From Acholeplasmataceae bacterium (lineage in GTDB: Bacteria; Bacillota_I; Bacilli_A; Acholeplasmatales; Acholeplasmataceae): DNA of 18,673 nucleotides. The notes beneath the pieces were generated by a model. The model was given only the letters and a program-made list of their open reading frames with translations, ran no database searches and was not told the origin of the DNA. Position numbers and translations under genes: made by a program. Below, in pieces: positions 1 to 6,716 of the stretch (position 1 is the stretch's first letter; every line of letters begins with the position of its first letter). The stretch is taken from the NCBI GenBank assembly GCA_028690555.1, contig JAQVBA010000018.1, positions 1 to 18,673 on the forward strand, in the 5' to 3' direction.

Positions 1-44
1 TACTCATTAACATATTTAAATTTCAAAGATCTAGATGTTGTCAT

Positions 45-68
45 AAGGCATTCTTTTTAGTATGCCTT
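45..68. repeat. Inverted repeat downstream of copA
   Basis: Perfect 7-bp arms AAGGCAT (45-51) and ATGCCTT (62-68) are separated by 10 bases. They lie about 40 bases past the copA stop. On the minus strand no T-run follows, so this is not a clear intrinsic terminator. It could be a weak terminator, or an operator of the next gene beyond the window edge. I see nothing else in the first 104 bases. Confidence 0.35.
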
Positions 69-104
69 CATATCATAACCACTATTTGTTTATTTTATCT
101 TGAC

Positions 105-2273
105 TTATATTAAATAGTTGGCTTTCGATTCGGTTTTAAATTTAAACCGTTTAAGACTCAGTGCATTTAAAACAACCATGATTGATGAAAATCCCATCCC
201 AATACCGGCAAGCGATGGATTTAAATATCCAAATGCTGCAAGCGGAATCATAACCGTATTATATGCAAAAGCCCAAAAGAAATTTAGGTAAATATTTTTA
301 AGTGTTGCAAGTGATAAATCAATCGCATCAATTACGAGTTTTAAATCGGTATGCATTAAGGTGACATCGGATGTATCAATGGCGATATCAGAACCCGATC
401 CAACAGCAAATCCAACATCTGCCATTTTTAAGGCAGGTGCGTCATTGATTCCATCACCTACAAAGGCTACGACATTTTTTTCTTGTCTAATTTTTTGAAT
501 AATTTCTGCTTTTTCATGCGGCAAGACATCATAATAAATATGATCAATATTTAATTCTTTGGCAATGTAGCGTGCAGTTTCTTCTTGATCACCTGTAATC
601 ATATAAGGTGTAATTCCACGAGATTTTAAGATCTCAATCATATGTTTTGCATCACTTTTCAATGGATCAGAAATCACAATCATATTGATAACTTCTTGAT
701 CGATTGCCGTATAAAATATGGTGTATCCTTTACCCATATATACTTTATCACTAAATGGATTTTTCGCTTGAATGGATTGCATCAGTTTTTTAGATCCAAC
801 GTGGACTAATTTTTGATTTATTAAGCCTTTAACACCAAGACCTACCAAGACACTAAAATCTTTAATCTCAAGATAGTCACCATCATAATGATCCATGATC
901 GATTTTGCAATCGGGTGATTTGAATGTGATTCAAGAGATGCTGTATAGATCATATATGATGAGTCACCAATCACTTCAATCACTTCTGGGTGTCCTTTGG
1001 TGAGTGTTCCGGTTTTATCAAACGCAATCGCATCAATTTTATTGGCGAGTTCAAAGAATTCTCCACCTTTATATAAAATACCGGATTTAAATGCAATGCC
1101 ACTTCCAACCGATATTGATGTTGGAGTCGCAAGTCCTAGTGCACAGGGGCATGAAATAACTAAGACAGCAACTGCAGGTGCAAATGCGCTTGCAATATTA
1201 CCTTCACCACTAAAGATGATCCATAAAATAAATGTTAAGATGCTAATTACAACCACAATTGGAACAAATAACGATGCAATTTTATCGGCAATCCGTTGAG
1301 CTTTTGGTTTTATTAAAGCGGTATCTTCCACTGTTTTAATGATTTTGGATAAGATGGTATCACTACCGACTGCTGTGACTGAAATCTTGATGGTATTCAC
1401 GATATTCATCGATGAACCGACCACTTGATCACTCATATTTTTAGCAACCGGCATCGGTTCACCGGTTAACATCGATTCATCAATATAACTTGAACCCTCG
1501 ATGACTAAACCATCTAAAGGTACTTTTTCATTGGCTAAAATAATAAGTTCATCACCTGGCAATATGTCATCAATTGGAACCATCTCGGTTTTACCGTCTT
1601 TAAAGCGTCTTGCTTCTTTCGCACCTAATCTGATGAGACTTTGTAAAGCATCACTTGTTTTTTCTTTGACACGTGATTCAAAATAATTTCCAATTAAAAC
1701 CATCATAATAATCACTGCGGTTGTTTCAAAATATAAATCCGGCATCATATGAAAATGATCCCGATGAATAATGGTTTGATAAATACTAAAAATATAAGCC
1801 GCTGAAGTACCCATGACAACGAGTGCATCCATCCCTAAATTTTTAGCTTTGACTTGATGATATGCTTGAATGAAGAAATGTCTTCCACTATAAAAAAGAA
1901 TTGGGGTTGCAATGGCTAACTGTAGCCATCCATTCATCAATATTTCTGGAACAAAAACATTAAATCCTAAATGTGCAAACATCGTCCATAGAAGTGGCAA
2001 TGTCAATAGGATTGTAATGATTAAATCAATTTGTTCTCTTTTTTTAGCTTTTTCTTGAGCTTCACTGGTGAGTACTGGATGGTAACCAATCACTCTTAAA
2101 TGATCCGCGATCTTTAATGTGTCATAGGTTTCTTCGTCATAGTTAAAAATAACCTTTTTCGAGGTTACTAAAACTTTCGCATCAATCGACTCTAGCTCGT
2201 TAAAATATGATTCAATCGATTTTGCACATTGTGCACACGTGATATTCGATACTTTGATGGTTTTTCTAGTCAT
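105..2273 (-). CDS. copA: Copper-exporting P1B-type ATPase (CopA)
   Basis: A 722-residue heavy-metal P-type ATPase that pumps Cu(I) across the cytoplasmic membrane at the cost of ATP. An N-terminal heavy-metal-associated domain carries the CxxC motif ITCAQCAK (Cys13, Cys16). About eight membrane helices follow. The ion-binding CPC motif is at residues 375-377, the phosphorylation site DKTGTLT starts at Asp419, an HP locus appears as SNHPIAKS, and the hinge motif GDGIND is near 606-611. The late helices carry YN (FAYNTVMIP) and MGFSS, the pattern of the Cu(I)-specific subgroup rather than Zn/Cd pumps. Length is normal for a single-HMA CopA. The start has an AGAGGG ribosome site. It has its own predicted promoter and follows a terminator, so it is probably a separate unit. 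No copper regulator or chaperone gene is in view. The family is very secure; Cu specificity rests on motifs. Confidence 0.95.
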   Translation of the reverse strand: MTRKTIKVSNITCAQCAKSIESYFNELESIDAKVLVTSKKVIFNYDEETYDTLKIADHLRVIGYHPVLTSEAQEKAKKREQIDLIITILLTLPLLWTMFAHLGFNVFVPEILMNGWLQLAIATPILFYSGRHFFIQAYHQVKAKNLGMDALVVMGTSAAYIFSIYQTIIHRDHFHMMPDLYFETTAVIIMMVLIGNYFESRVKEKTSDALQSLIRLGAKEARRFKDGKTEMVPIDDILPGDELIILANEKVPLDGLVIEGSSYIDESMLTGEPMPVAKNMSDQVVGSSMNIVNTIKISVTAVGSDTILSKIIKTVEDTALIKPKAQRIADKIASLFVPIVVVISILTFILWIIFSGEGNIASAFAPAVAVLVISCPCALGLATPTSISVGSGIAFKSGILYKGGEFFELANKIDAIAFDKTGTLTKGHPEVIEVIGDSSYMIYTASLESHSNHPIAKSIMDHYDGDYLEIKDFSVLVGLGVKGLINQKLVHVGSKKLMQSIQAKNPFSDKVYMGKGYTIFYTAIDQEVINMIVISDPLKSDAKHMIEILKSRGITPYMITGDQEETARYIAKELNIDHIYYDVLPHEKAEIIQKIRQEKNVVAFVGDGINDAPALKMADVGFAVGSGSDIAIDTSDVTLMHTDLKLVIDAIDLSLATLKNIYLNFFWAFAYNTVMIPLAAFGYLNPSLAGIGMGFSSIMVVLNALSLKRFKFKTESKANYLI

Positions 2274-2293
2274 ATAATCCCTCTTTCAACATA

Positions 2294-2322
2294 ATTATCA
2301 TATCATACTTACCTGATTTTAA
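2294..2322 (-). promoter_or_regulatory. Predicted copA promoter
   Basis: On the minus strand TTAAAA (2322-2317) and GATAAT (2299-2294) are separated by 17 bases, about 20 bases upstream of the copA start and just after the terminator of the preceding gene. The -35 matches consensus at 4 of 6 positions and the -10 at 5 of 6. I see no clear CopY-type or CsoR-type operator. Confidence 0.5.
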
Positions 2323-2325
2323 ATA

Positions 2326-2353
2326 AAGAAAAGCACTTCAAATTAGAAGTGCT
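2326..2353 (-). terminator. Intrinsic terminator of the first M42 peptidase gene
   Basis: Minus-strand arms AGCACTTC and GAAGTGCT (2353-2346, 2339-2332) form an 8-bp stem with a 6-base loop. A T-rich run (TTTCTTTATTT) follows. The TAA stop codon of the peptidase gene lies in the loop. Confidence 0.85.
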
Positions 2354-3410
2354 GTGCAAGAATTTGATCAACTTTTTCACGGTCTAAACGTTTTAAAATT
2401 GCTAAAATTAATTTTACCGTATTTTCGAAATCATCATAATGGATAATTGATGTATGGGCATGCATATAGCGCGTTGGAACACCAATCGATAAGCCTGCAG
2501 CACCACCATGTGCTAAATGCATATTTCCTGCATCTGTTCTACCGCCCACAATGAAGGCTTCTTGATAGGGTATTTTTTCTTCTTTAGCAACATCAATCAC
2601 AAATTTGCGTAACGCTTGATTTGGAATTAATCCACCATCATATAAAAGAATTTGTGGTCCTTTACCTAAAGATTGTTCTACTGGATCTCCACCTGGGACA
2701 TCATTGGCTAGGCCAGTATCTACTGCAATCGCGATTTCAGGTTCTACCATGTAAGAACTTGTTTTCGCACCACGAAGTCCAACTTCTTCTTGAACCGTAA
2801 AGGTTGCGAATAATTGGCTCTCTAAATCAAAGTCTAAGCGTTTTAACACTTCAACCATAACTGCACTACCAATTCGGTTATCCCATGCTTTAGACAGCAA
2901 ATACTTCGGATTTCCAAGCGTTCTAAATTCAATATGTGGTGTAATCATATCTCCAGGTAAAATTCCTAATTTGAGGGCTTCTTCTTGGTTTGATACACCA
3001 ATATCTATATACATTTGTTCAATTGGAATGGCTTCTTTTCTTTTATCTGCAGGAATAATATGTGGAGGTTTAACGCCTGTCACACCATAAACGATACCTT
3101 TACTCGTATGAATTTCCCAAACTTGTGCTAGCATGACTTGTGAAAACCATCCGCCAAGTGTTTGGAATTTAATAAAACCTTCTTTTGTTACTTGAGTAAC
3201 CATTAGTCCTACTTCATCCATATGTCCAGCGATCATCACTTTTGGTCCATTTGATCCTTTTAATGCAATCAATGATCCTAAATTATCGTATTGAAGTTGT
3301 TCTGCATAATCTTCAATTTCACCTTTAATAAATTGGCTGACCAATTTTTCATGGGCTGGGACACCGGGAAGTGTCGATATTTTTTTAAGCATTTCAAGTG
3401 TTTTATTCAT
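2343..3410 (-). CDS. M42 family metallo-aminopeptidase (glutamyl aminopeptidase/FrvX-like)
   Basis: A 355-residue cytosolic metallopeptidase of family M42, which forms dodecameric tetrahedral shells that trim short peptides. The dinuclear metal-site residues are visible: GHMDE (His63, Asp65), WDNRIG (bridging Asp177), QEEVGL (catalytic and metal Glu208/Glu209), AVDTG, and a late MHAHTS histidine. Full length and intact. Two adjacent ATGs are possible (3413 and 3410). I take the second because it is 7 bases from GGAGG, against 4 for the first. No promoter is visible between it and the structured RNA ending near 3450, so it may be expressed by read-through from that RNA's promoter. A terminator overlaps its stop. 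Substrate preference cannot be read from sequence. A paralogue lies at 14830-15888. Confidence 0.93.
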   Translation of the reverse strand: MNKTLEMLKKISTLPGVPAHEKLVSQFIKGEIEDYAEQLQYDNLGSLIALKGSNGPKVMIAGHMDEVGLMVTQVTKEGFIKFQTLGGWFSQVMLAQVWEIHTSKGIVYGVTGVKPPHIIPADKRKEAIPIEQMYIDIGVSNQEEALKLGILPGDMITPHIEFRTLGNPKYLLSKAWDNRIGSAVMVEVLKRLDFDLESQLFATFTVQEEVGLRGAKTSSYMVEPEIAIAVDTGLANDVPGGDPVEQSLGKGPQILLYDGGLIPNQALRKFVIDVAKEEKIPYQEAFIVGGRTDAGNMHLAHGGAAGLSIGVPTRYMHAHTSIIHYDDFENTVKLILAILKRLDREKVDQILAQHF

Positions 3411-3449
3411 CATATATCCTCCATCAATATGGTTATTTCATTTTTGCAA

Positions 3450-3598
3450 TAAAAAAGCCTAGAAAGCGGTGAGAACGTGTTACGTTCATCTTTGGTGTCG
3501 ACTTGTTCAATACTTCGGGATATCACTTTTGGTGATCACACCCGTATTGTTTGACACCCATTCAAAGCTTTTGGGTTCCACGGCTGCCTCCTAGGTTC
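3450..3598 (-). ncRNA. Structured small RNA or leader, 6S-like outline, family not identified
   Basis: About 148 nt begin just past a consensus promoter and end in six U's. I find a 10-bp closing helix with two G-U pairs (3595-3586 with 3467-3458), extended by GUGG/UCAC across a small internal loop. Inside are a hairpin ACCCA/UGGGU (3576-3572, 3560-3556), and a long arm UGUC/GACA, CAAUAC/GUAUUG, GGG/CCC, AUCAC/GUGAU (about 3556-3495). A 6-bp hairpin GAACGU/ACGUUC (3487-3482, 3478-3473) follows. The closing helix plus U-tract (3456-3451) can terminate transcription. A long closing stem, a bubble with a 3'-side hairpin and a long terminal arm recall 6S RNA, but I could not match conserved 6S sequence. 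It could instead be a regulatory leader of the downstream M42 peptidase gene. It is more GC-rich than its surroundings, as expected of a functional RNA. Confidence 0.65.
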
Positions 3599-3604
3599 AT
3601 CTTC

Positions 3605-3633
3605 AATTTACCACGAATATCATGGGTTGTCAA
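3605..3633 (-). promoter_or_regulatory. Promoter of the structured RNA
   Basis: Minus-strand TTGACA (3633-3628), a 17-base spacer and TAAATT (3610-3605). The -35 is perfect and the -10 matches 4 of 6. The predicted start near 3598 coincides with the 5' end of the closing helix, which supports an independent RNA. Confidence 0.8.
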
Positions 3634-3650
3634 GATTTCTAAGTCGCCTC

Positions 3651-3669
3651 CTTTTGATGCAATCAAAAG
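3651..3669 (-). terminator. Hairpin after the membrane-protein gene, possible weak terminator
   Basis: Perfect 8-bp arms CTTTTGAT/ATCAAAAG with a 3-base loop begin 9 bases past the TAA stop of the 485-residue membrane protein. GAGGCGACTT follows rather than a T-run, so efficient intrinsic termination is doubtful. It may be an mRNA 3'-end stabiliser. Confidence 0.4.
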
Positions 3670-3677
3670 AAATTTAT

Positions 3678-5135
3678 TTAATAGAAAACTGAGATTCTCA
3701 CAAATTTTCCAGAGTGAATGAGTAGTTCAAGAAGCATTTCTCTAATTTTAGCTTCAATGACATAATCGACATTAATTAAAGAAACATCCATTCTTGCAGT
3801 AATATATTCATCTTCAGATAAATCATCTAATCTTAATGTACTATAAATCTTTTGGATTTCTAATAAATCTTCTTCATTTTCAAAGTAAACAATCATCGAC
3901 ACGATAATTCTCGTCTTGATTTCAAGTTCTTTTAATAAATTTGCAAGAGCTAAGCCTCTGGCAACAATGTAATCTGGTCTGTGAAAAAAGTTTAGTTCAT
4001 ATTGGTGTTTATTGGGATCATCGAATTGATTAATTACGACTTCTCGATTAAACTTACTTTCTAAAAATGTTTTAAACTTTTCAATACGCTTTGCATTTCT
4101 AAAATGAAAGTGTGCATGAATTGTAATCCCTTGTTTTTCAAATGTATAAGCCGTAATGATAAATCTAAAATAGTTTGCATAAACTAAAATCGAGTGCCAT
4201 TGTTTTTGAAAATCTTCGGGTTTTACTTTAATTAAGAAAGTTCCACATTTTGTAAAAGATTCGTTGTAGATGAGCGGTTCAAACAGTGCATTCGCAAACA
4301 CTTCCATTTGTTGATCAACATCGTAATAACGATATGCATCATATGCGACACGTTGATAGTATTTTGCAAGTTCTAATCCTAAAATGACTAAAAAAGCTAG
4401 GAAAGTTCCTCCTGCAAAACTATATTTAATTGGGGCTGGAAAATCAGAGATTAAAACAAGAAAAATCACGGGTGGAAATACCGAGATGACAAGTGTTCTA
4501 ATTGTTGATGTGAACCCTTTTTTGTATAAGAAAAATGCAAGAATAAAAATAATAATGACACTATAAAAATTAAAGAAGTTGATCCAACTAAAATTATCGA
4601 GTGAATTCGCGATATTCGATAAATTATTAATAAATACGAATGTTCCTAAAGTGACTAACGCGACGGTTAAGATTTGTCTTGCATGTAAATACCATTTGAT
4701 CGTAAATAATTTTCTAGCTTGAGGTAAATGATAGAAATTTTTCATTTCTTTTTGATAACTATAAAATGGCCAATAAGACCCACGAATGCTAATTTTTAAA
4801 GGCAAAACATCTTCCTCATTGAGCTTTTTTTCTAAAAAAGTTTCAAATGTAGATAAAGGATTCAATACAAAAAGTAAAGATCCGATAATCGCAATCGGTA
4901 AATGATATGGTTGTGGAGATAAAATGAGAATCGTTGTCGTGATGATGCCATAAATGAAATAAACAATTAATTTAGGTACACCACCAAATACATAGATACC
5001 TACATAAACGAATGTTACAATCATCACAATCATAAAAATTCCTTGATCCCTTAAATCAAAGAGTAAGACCGCAATCGGAATTAAGACTATTAATAATAAA
5101 ACCAAAGATGCAGAAATCATTAAGCGTCTTTTCAT
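3678..5135 (-). CDS. Multi-pass membrane protein of unknown function with a cytosolic C-terminal region
   Basis: 485 residues that I do not recognise. The first ~100 residues hold about four closely spaced hydrophobic segments. An amphipathic stretch (~105-145) follows, then about four more membrane segments (~150-265). The remaining ~220 residues are soluble, with two stretches of similar shape (around THAHFHFRN and SMIVYFENE), each a beta strand leading into a charged helix. They may be two copies of a small alpha/beta fold, but this is only my impression. No catalytic motif or ABC/transporter signature is visible. The start at 5135 has GGAGG 6 bases upstream. The longer frame start at 5150 would lie at or before the predicted transcription start. 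It is transcribed alone, between the rplT terminator and the RNA promoter, so no neighbour suggests a role. Confidence 0.8.
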   Translation of the reverse strand: MKRRLMISASLVLLLIVLIPIAVLLFDLRDQGIFMIVMIVTFVYVGIYVFGGVPKLIVYFIYGIITTTILILSPQPYHLPIAIIGSLLFVLNPLSTFETFLEKKLNEEDVLPLKISIRGSYWPFYSYQKEMKNFYHLPQARKLFTIKWYLHARQILTVALVTLGTFVFINNLSNIANSLDNFSWINFFNFYSVIIIFILAFFLYKKGFTSTIRTLVISVFPPVIFLVLISDFPAPIKYSFAGGTFLAFLVILGLELAKYYQRVAYDAYRYYDVDQQMEVFANALFEPLIYNESFTKCGTFLIKVKPEDFQKQWHSILVYANYFRFIITAYTFEKQGITIHAHFHFRNAKRIEKFKTFLESKFNREVVINQFDDPNKHQYELNFFHRPDYIVARGLALANLLKELEIKTRIIVSMIVYFENEEDLLEIQKIYSTLRLDDLSEDEYITARMDVSLINVDYVIEAKIREMLLELLIHSGKFVRISVFY

Positions 5136-5152
5136 AGGTATCCTCCACATTT

Positions 5153-5158
5153 ATTATA
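5153..5158 (-). promoter_or_regulatory. -10 box for the membrane-protein gene
   Basis: A perfect TATAAT follows directly after the rplT terminator's T-run and lies 17 bases before the chosen start. The -35 region would fall in the terminator loop (TGGTAA at 17-base spacing, poor match), so the promoter is plausible but not strong. Confidence 0.5.
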
Positions 5159-5160
5159 CA

Positions 5161-5189
5161 AAAAAAAGGCGGTACTTACCACCTTTTTT
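5161..5189 (-). terminator. Intrinsic terminator of the infC-rpmI-rplT operon
   Basis: A G/C core GGTGG/CCGCC (5183-5179, 5172-5168) is extended by six A-T pairs on each side, about 11 bp with one T-G pair. It has a 6-base loop and a run of nine T's. It starts 2 bases after the rplT stop codon. Confidence 0.93.
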
Positions 5190-5191
5190 GA

Positions 5192-5734
5192 TTAGTTAAG
5201 TTTTTCTAATGCTTCAACTAAGTCAGCCTTTAACATTTTGTTAGCATCTTCGATGCCTTTTTCTTCTGCGAGGGCTTTTAACTCTTTAACAAGCATTTTT
5301 GAATAATCAACCTTTTCAGTCACTTCTACTTTTTTAGGAGCAGCTTTAACGACTGGCTTTTCTTGTTTTGGAAGATTACCTTGGAGTGCATCAGTTGCAA
5401 TCTTGCAATATGCTTTGAAATCTTCTGGTTGATGAACCGCGATATCTGCAAGCATCTTACGGTTAACTTGTACGTTTGCTAAAGCTAAACCATGGATTAA
5501 TAATGAATATTTAGTTCCATTTAATTTTGCAGCTGCATTAATTCTAGAAATCCAAAGTTTTCTGAATTCGCTCTTTCTCTTTTTACGGTCACGATATGCA
5601 TATTTTAATGAACGCATCACTTGTTCATGTGCTGTGCGATATAACGCGTGCTTAGAACCGAAATAACCTTTTGCTAGTTTTAAAATCTTTTTACGGCGAC
5701 GTCTAGCGACTGTGCCACCCTTAACTCTTGGCAT
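5192..5734 (-). CDS. rplT: 50S ribosomal protein L20 with a C-terminal extension
   Basis: 180 residues. Residues 1-118 are a complete L20 (MPRVKGGTVARRRRKK at the start, then HEQVMRSLKYAYRDRKKRKS and NRKMLADIAV). L20 binds 23S rRNA early in 50S assembly and in Bacillus represses its own operon through the leader RNA. The usual length is ~118, so about 60 residues are extra. They comprise a Lys/Glu/Pro/Ala linker (~120-143) and a helical tail with VKELKALAEEKGIED and MLKADLVEALE. That pattern resembles the small SAP/HeH/Rho-N helix-extended-loop-helix fold found in nucleic-acid-binding proteins. GCAGGAGG lies 8 bases before the ATG. The gap to rpmI is 16 bases. L20 identity is certain; the tail fold is inferred. 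Confidence 0.97.
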   Translation of the reverse strand: MPRVKGGTVARRRRKKILKLAKGYFGSKHALYRTAHEQVMRSLKYAYRDRKKRKSEFRKLWISRINAAAKLNGTKYSLLIHGLALANVQVNRKMLADIAVHQPEDFKAYCKIATDALQGNLPKQEKPVVKAAPKKVEVTEKVDYSKMLVKELKALAEEKGIEDANKMLKADLVEALEKLN

Positions 5735-5750
5735 GTTTTTTTCCTCCTGC

Positions 5751-5951
5751 TTACATTAAGTTCGAAATAAGTGGTTTAATACGCTTCTTATCAGATGCAC
5801 TCACACTTGTTTCGCCTCTTAATTGTCTATTTTGTTTGGTTGTTTTTGATGCCGCTAAGTGTCCAGTATAAGCGTGGCCACGCATCAATTTACCTGTTCC
5901 TGTTACTTTAATTCTCTTTTTTAAGCCACTATGTGTCTTTTGTTTTGGCAT
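5751..5951 (-). CDS. rpmI: 50S ribosomal protein L35
   Basis: 66 residues. The family hallmark MPKQKTHSGLKKR at the start and KTTKQNRQLRG in the middle are clear. L35 is a small basic protein of the 50S subunit. A frame two codons longer begins with TTG. The ATG at 5951 gives the canonical MPK start and has AAGGAA 7 bases upstream. It lies 18 bases after infC and is co-transcribed with infC and rplT in the standard order. Confidence 0.97.
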   Translation of the reverse strand: MPKQKTHSGLKKRIKVTGTGKLMRGHAYTGHLAASKTTKQNRQLRGETSVSASDKKRIKPLISNLM

Positions 5952-5969
5952 TTTCAAATTCCTTCTTTC

Positions 5970-6503
5970 TTATTCTTTATTCGTAGGTGCAACAATTGCG
6001 ATCATGCTACGACCATCCATTTTTGGTTTTGATTCAACTGTTCCACTGTCACCGATCGCTTCAATAAAACGAATAATGACTTCTCGTCCAACATCACTGT
6101 GTGTGATCATCCGTCCAAAAAAGCGAATTGAGATCTTAACCTTATCGCCTTTTTCTAAAAATTTCAAGGCATGCTTAAGTTTCGTATCGAAATCATGGGT
6201 GTCAATGGTTGGGCTAAGTCTAATTTCTTTAATTTCAACGATCTTTTGTTTTTTCTTAATCTCGCGAAGTTTACGTTGTTGTTCATAACGATATTTTGAA
6301 TAGTCCATCATTTTTGCGACCATCGGTTTAGAATCTGGCGATACAACGACTAAGTCTAATTCTTTTTCAGTCGCAATCTTTAAGGCTTCTTTTTTAGAAA
6401 TAATGCCTAATTTATTTCCTGTATCATCAATGACTAAAAGGTCGGTGTTTGGAATAAATTCATTCACAAGATCATTGTTTTGTTTTTTATTTGGTTGTCT
6501 AAT
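5970..6503 (-). CDS. infC: Translation initiation factor IF-3, AUU start
   Basis: 177 residues. IF-3 binds the 30S subunit, blocks premature 50S joining and checks start-codon pairing. The N domain begins VNEFIP, NTDLLVIDDTGNKLG; the linker has MMDYSKYRYEQQRK; the C domain has EIRLSPTIDTHDF, KVKISIRFFGR and MDGRSM. No ATG fits: the open frame runs back to 6641 but through the structured leader, and that extra sequence is not IF-3-like. At 6503 an ATT follows GGAGGTG with 8 bases between GGAGG and ATT. AUU is the known infC start in other bacteria, where IF-3 discriminates against it and so limits its own synthesis. I therefore start here. Gene-finding software may call a start at 6641 or 6516 instead. 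Confidence 0.93.
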   Translation of the reverse strand: MRQPNKKQNNDLVNEFIPNTDLLVIDDTGNKLGIISKKEALKIATEKELDLVVVSPDSKPMVAKMMDYSKYRYEQQRKLREIKKKQKIVEIKEIRLSPTIDTHDFDTKLKHALKFLEKGDKVKISIRFFGRMITHSDVGREVIIRFIEAIGDSGTVESKPKMDGRSMIAIVAPTNKE

Positions 6504-6655
6504 GCAGTCCACCTCCATTCTATGTGGAATTAAAAAGAAAAAGTGGTTACCCAAAGGTCCCACTATCATCATCATGTCGTTAAACGTGACTGTTTGCCTA
6601 TAGATTCGTCCATCAGGCGAGAGGGTACCTCTTCTTTTCACAAATATTTATTACC
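6504..6655 (-). promoter_or_regulatory. L20-leader-type regulatory 5' UTR of infC-rpmI-rplT
   Basis: About 150 nt separate the predicted transcription start from the AUU of infC. The RNA holds an AGAGG/CCUCU hairpin (about 6618-6630), a GCCU/AGGC stem (about 6597-6619) and a terminator hairpin with T-run at 6532-6564. GGUACCC in the first hairpin (6629-6623) can pair instead with GGGUAACC in the terminator (6552-6545, one bulged A), giving mutually exclusive folds. In Bacillus, L20 represses this operon by premature termination in such a leader. I infer the same here from gene order and folding. The L20-binding mimic itself was not identified. The reading frame through this region is not believed to be translated. 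Confidence 0.75.
6532..6564 (-). terminator. Attenuator terminator inside the infC leader
   Basis: Minus-strand AGTGG/CCACT (6564-6560, 6546-6542) encloses ACC/GGT around a TTTG loop, with a small internal loop. TTTTTCTTTTT (6542-6532) follows. It sits about 30 bases before the infC start, the expected place for leader attenuation. Confidence 0.75.
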
Positions 6656-6661
6656 GTATGA

Positions 6662-6689
6662 ATTATACCATGAATTGGTGTAATGTCAA
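6662..6689 (-). promoter_or_regulatory. Promoter of infC-rpmI-rplT
   Basis: Both boxes are perfect: TTGACA (6689-6684) and TATAAT (6667-6662) with a 16-base spacer. The predicted start is near 6655. Its -35 box lies only 11 bases after the stop of the ABC permease gene. Confidence 0.9.
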
Positions 6690-6716
6690 GAATTTTAAAA
6701 CTAATAAATTGACATT
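6682..6716. repeat. Inverted repeat covering the infC -35 box
   Basis: Perfect 8-bp arms AATGTCAA (6682-6689) and TTGACATT (6709-6716) are 19 bases apart. One arm contains the -35 hexamer of the infC promoter; the other is in the last codons of the ABC permease gene. It could be a weak hairpin at the end of the ABC transcript or an operator. With no U-run after it on the minus strand, terminator function is doubtful. Confidence 0.4.

Noticed and set aside
997..1299. Plus-strand open frames such as 997-1299, 1501-1686, 6004-6288 and 8947-9222
   Set aside because: All lie opposite strongly conserved minus-strand genes or overlapping coupled genes and lack ribosome sites and recognisable protein features.
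3450..3598. T-box, SRP RNA, tmRNA or RNase P RNA
   Set aside because: No T-box core next to a terminator, no GGAA-loop SRP domain, far too short for tmRNA or RNase P and lacking their conserved cores.
6504..6641. N-terminal 46-residue extension of IF-3 in the open frame
   Set aside because: It translates the promoter-proximal regulatory leader including the terminator hairpin, has no IF-3 similarity, and a strong ribosome site precedes ATT at 6503.
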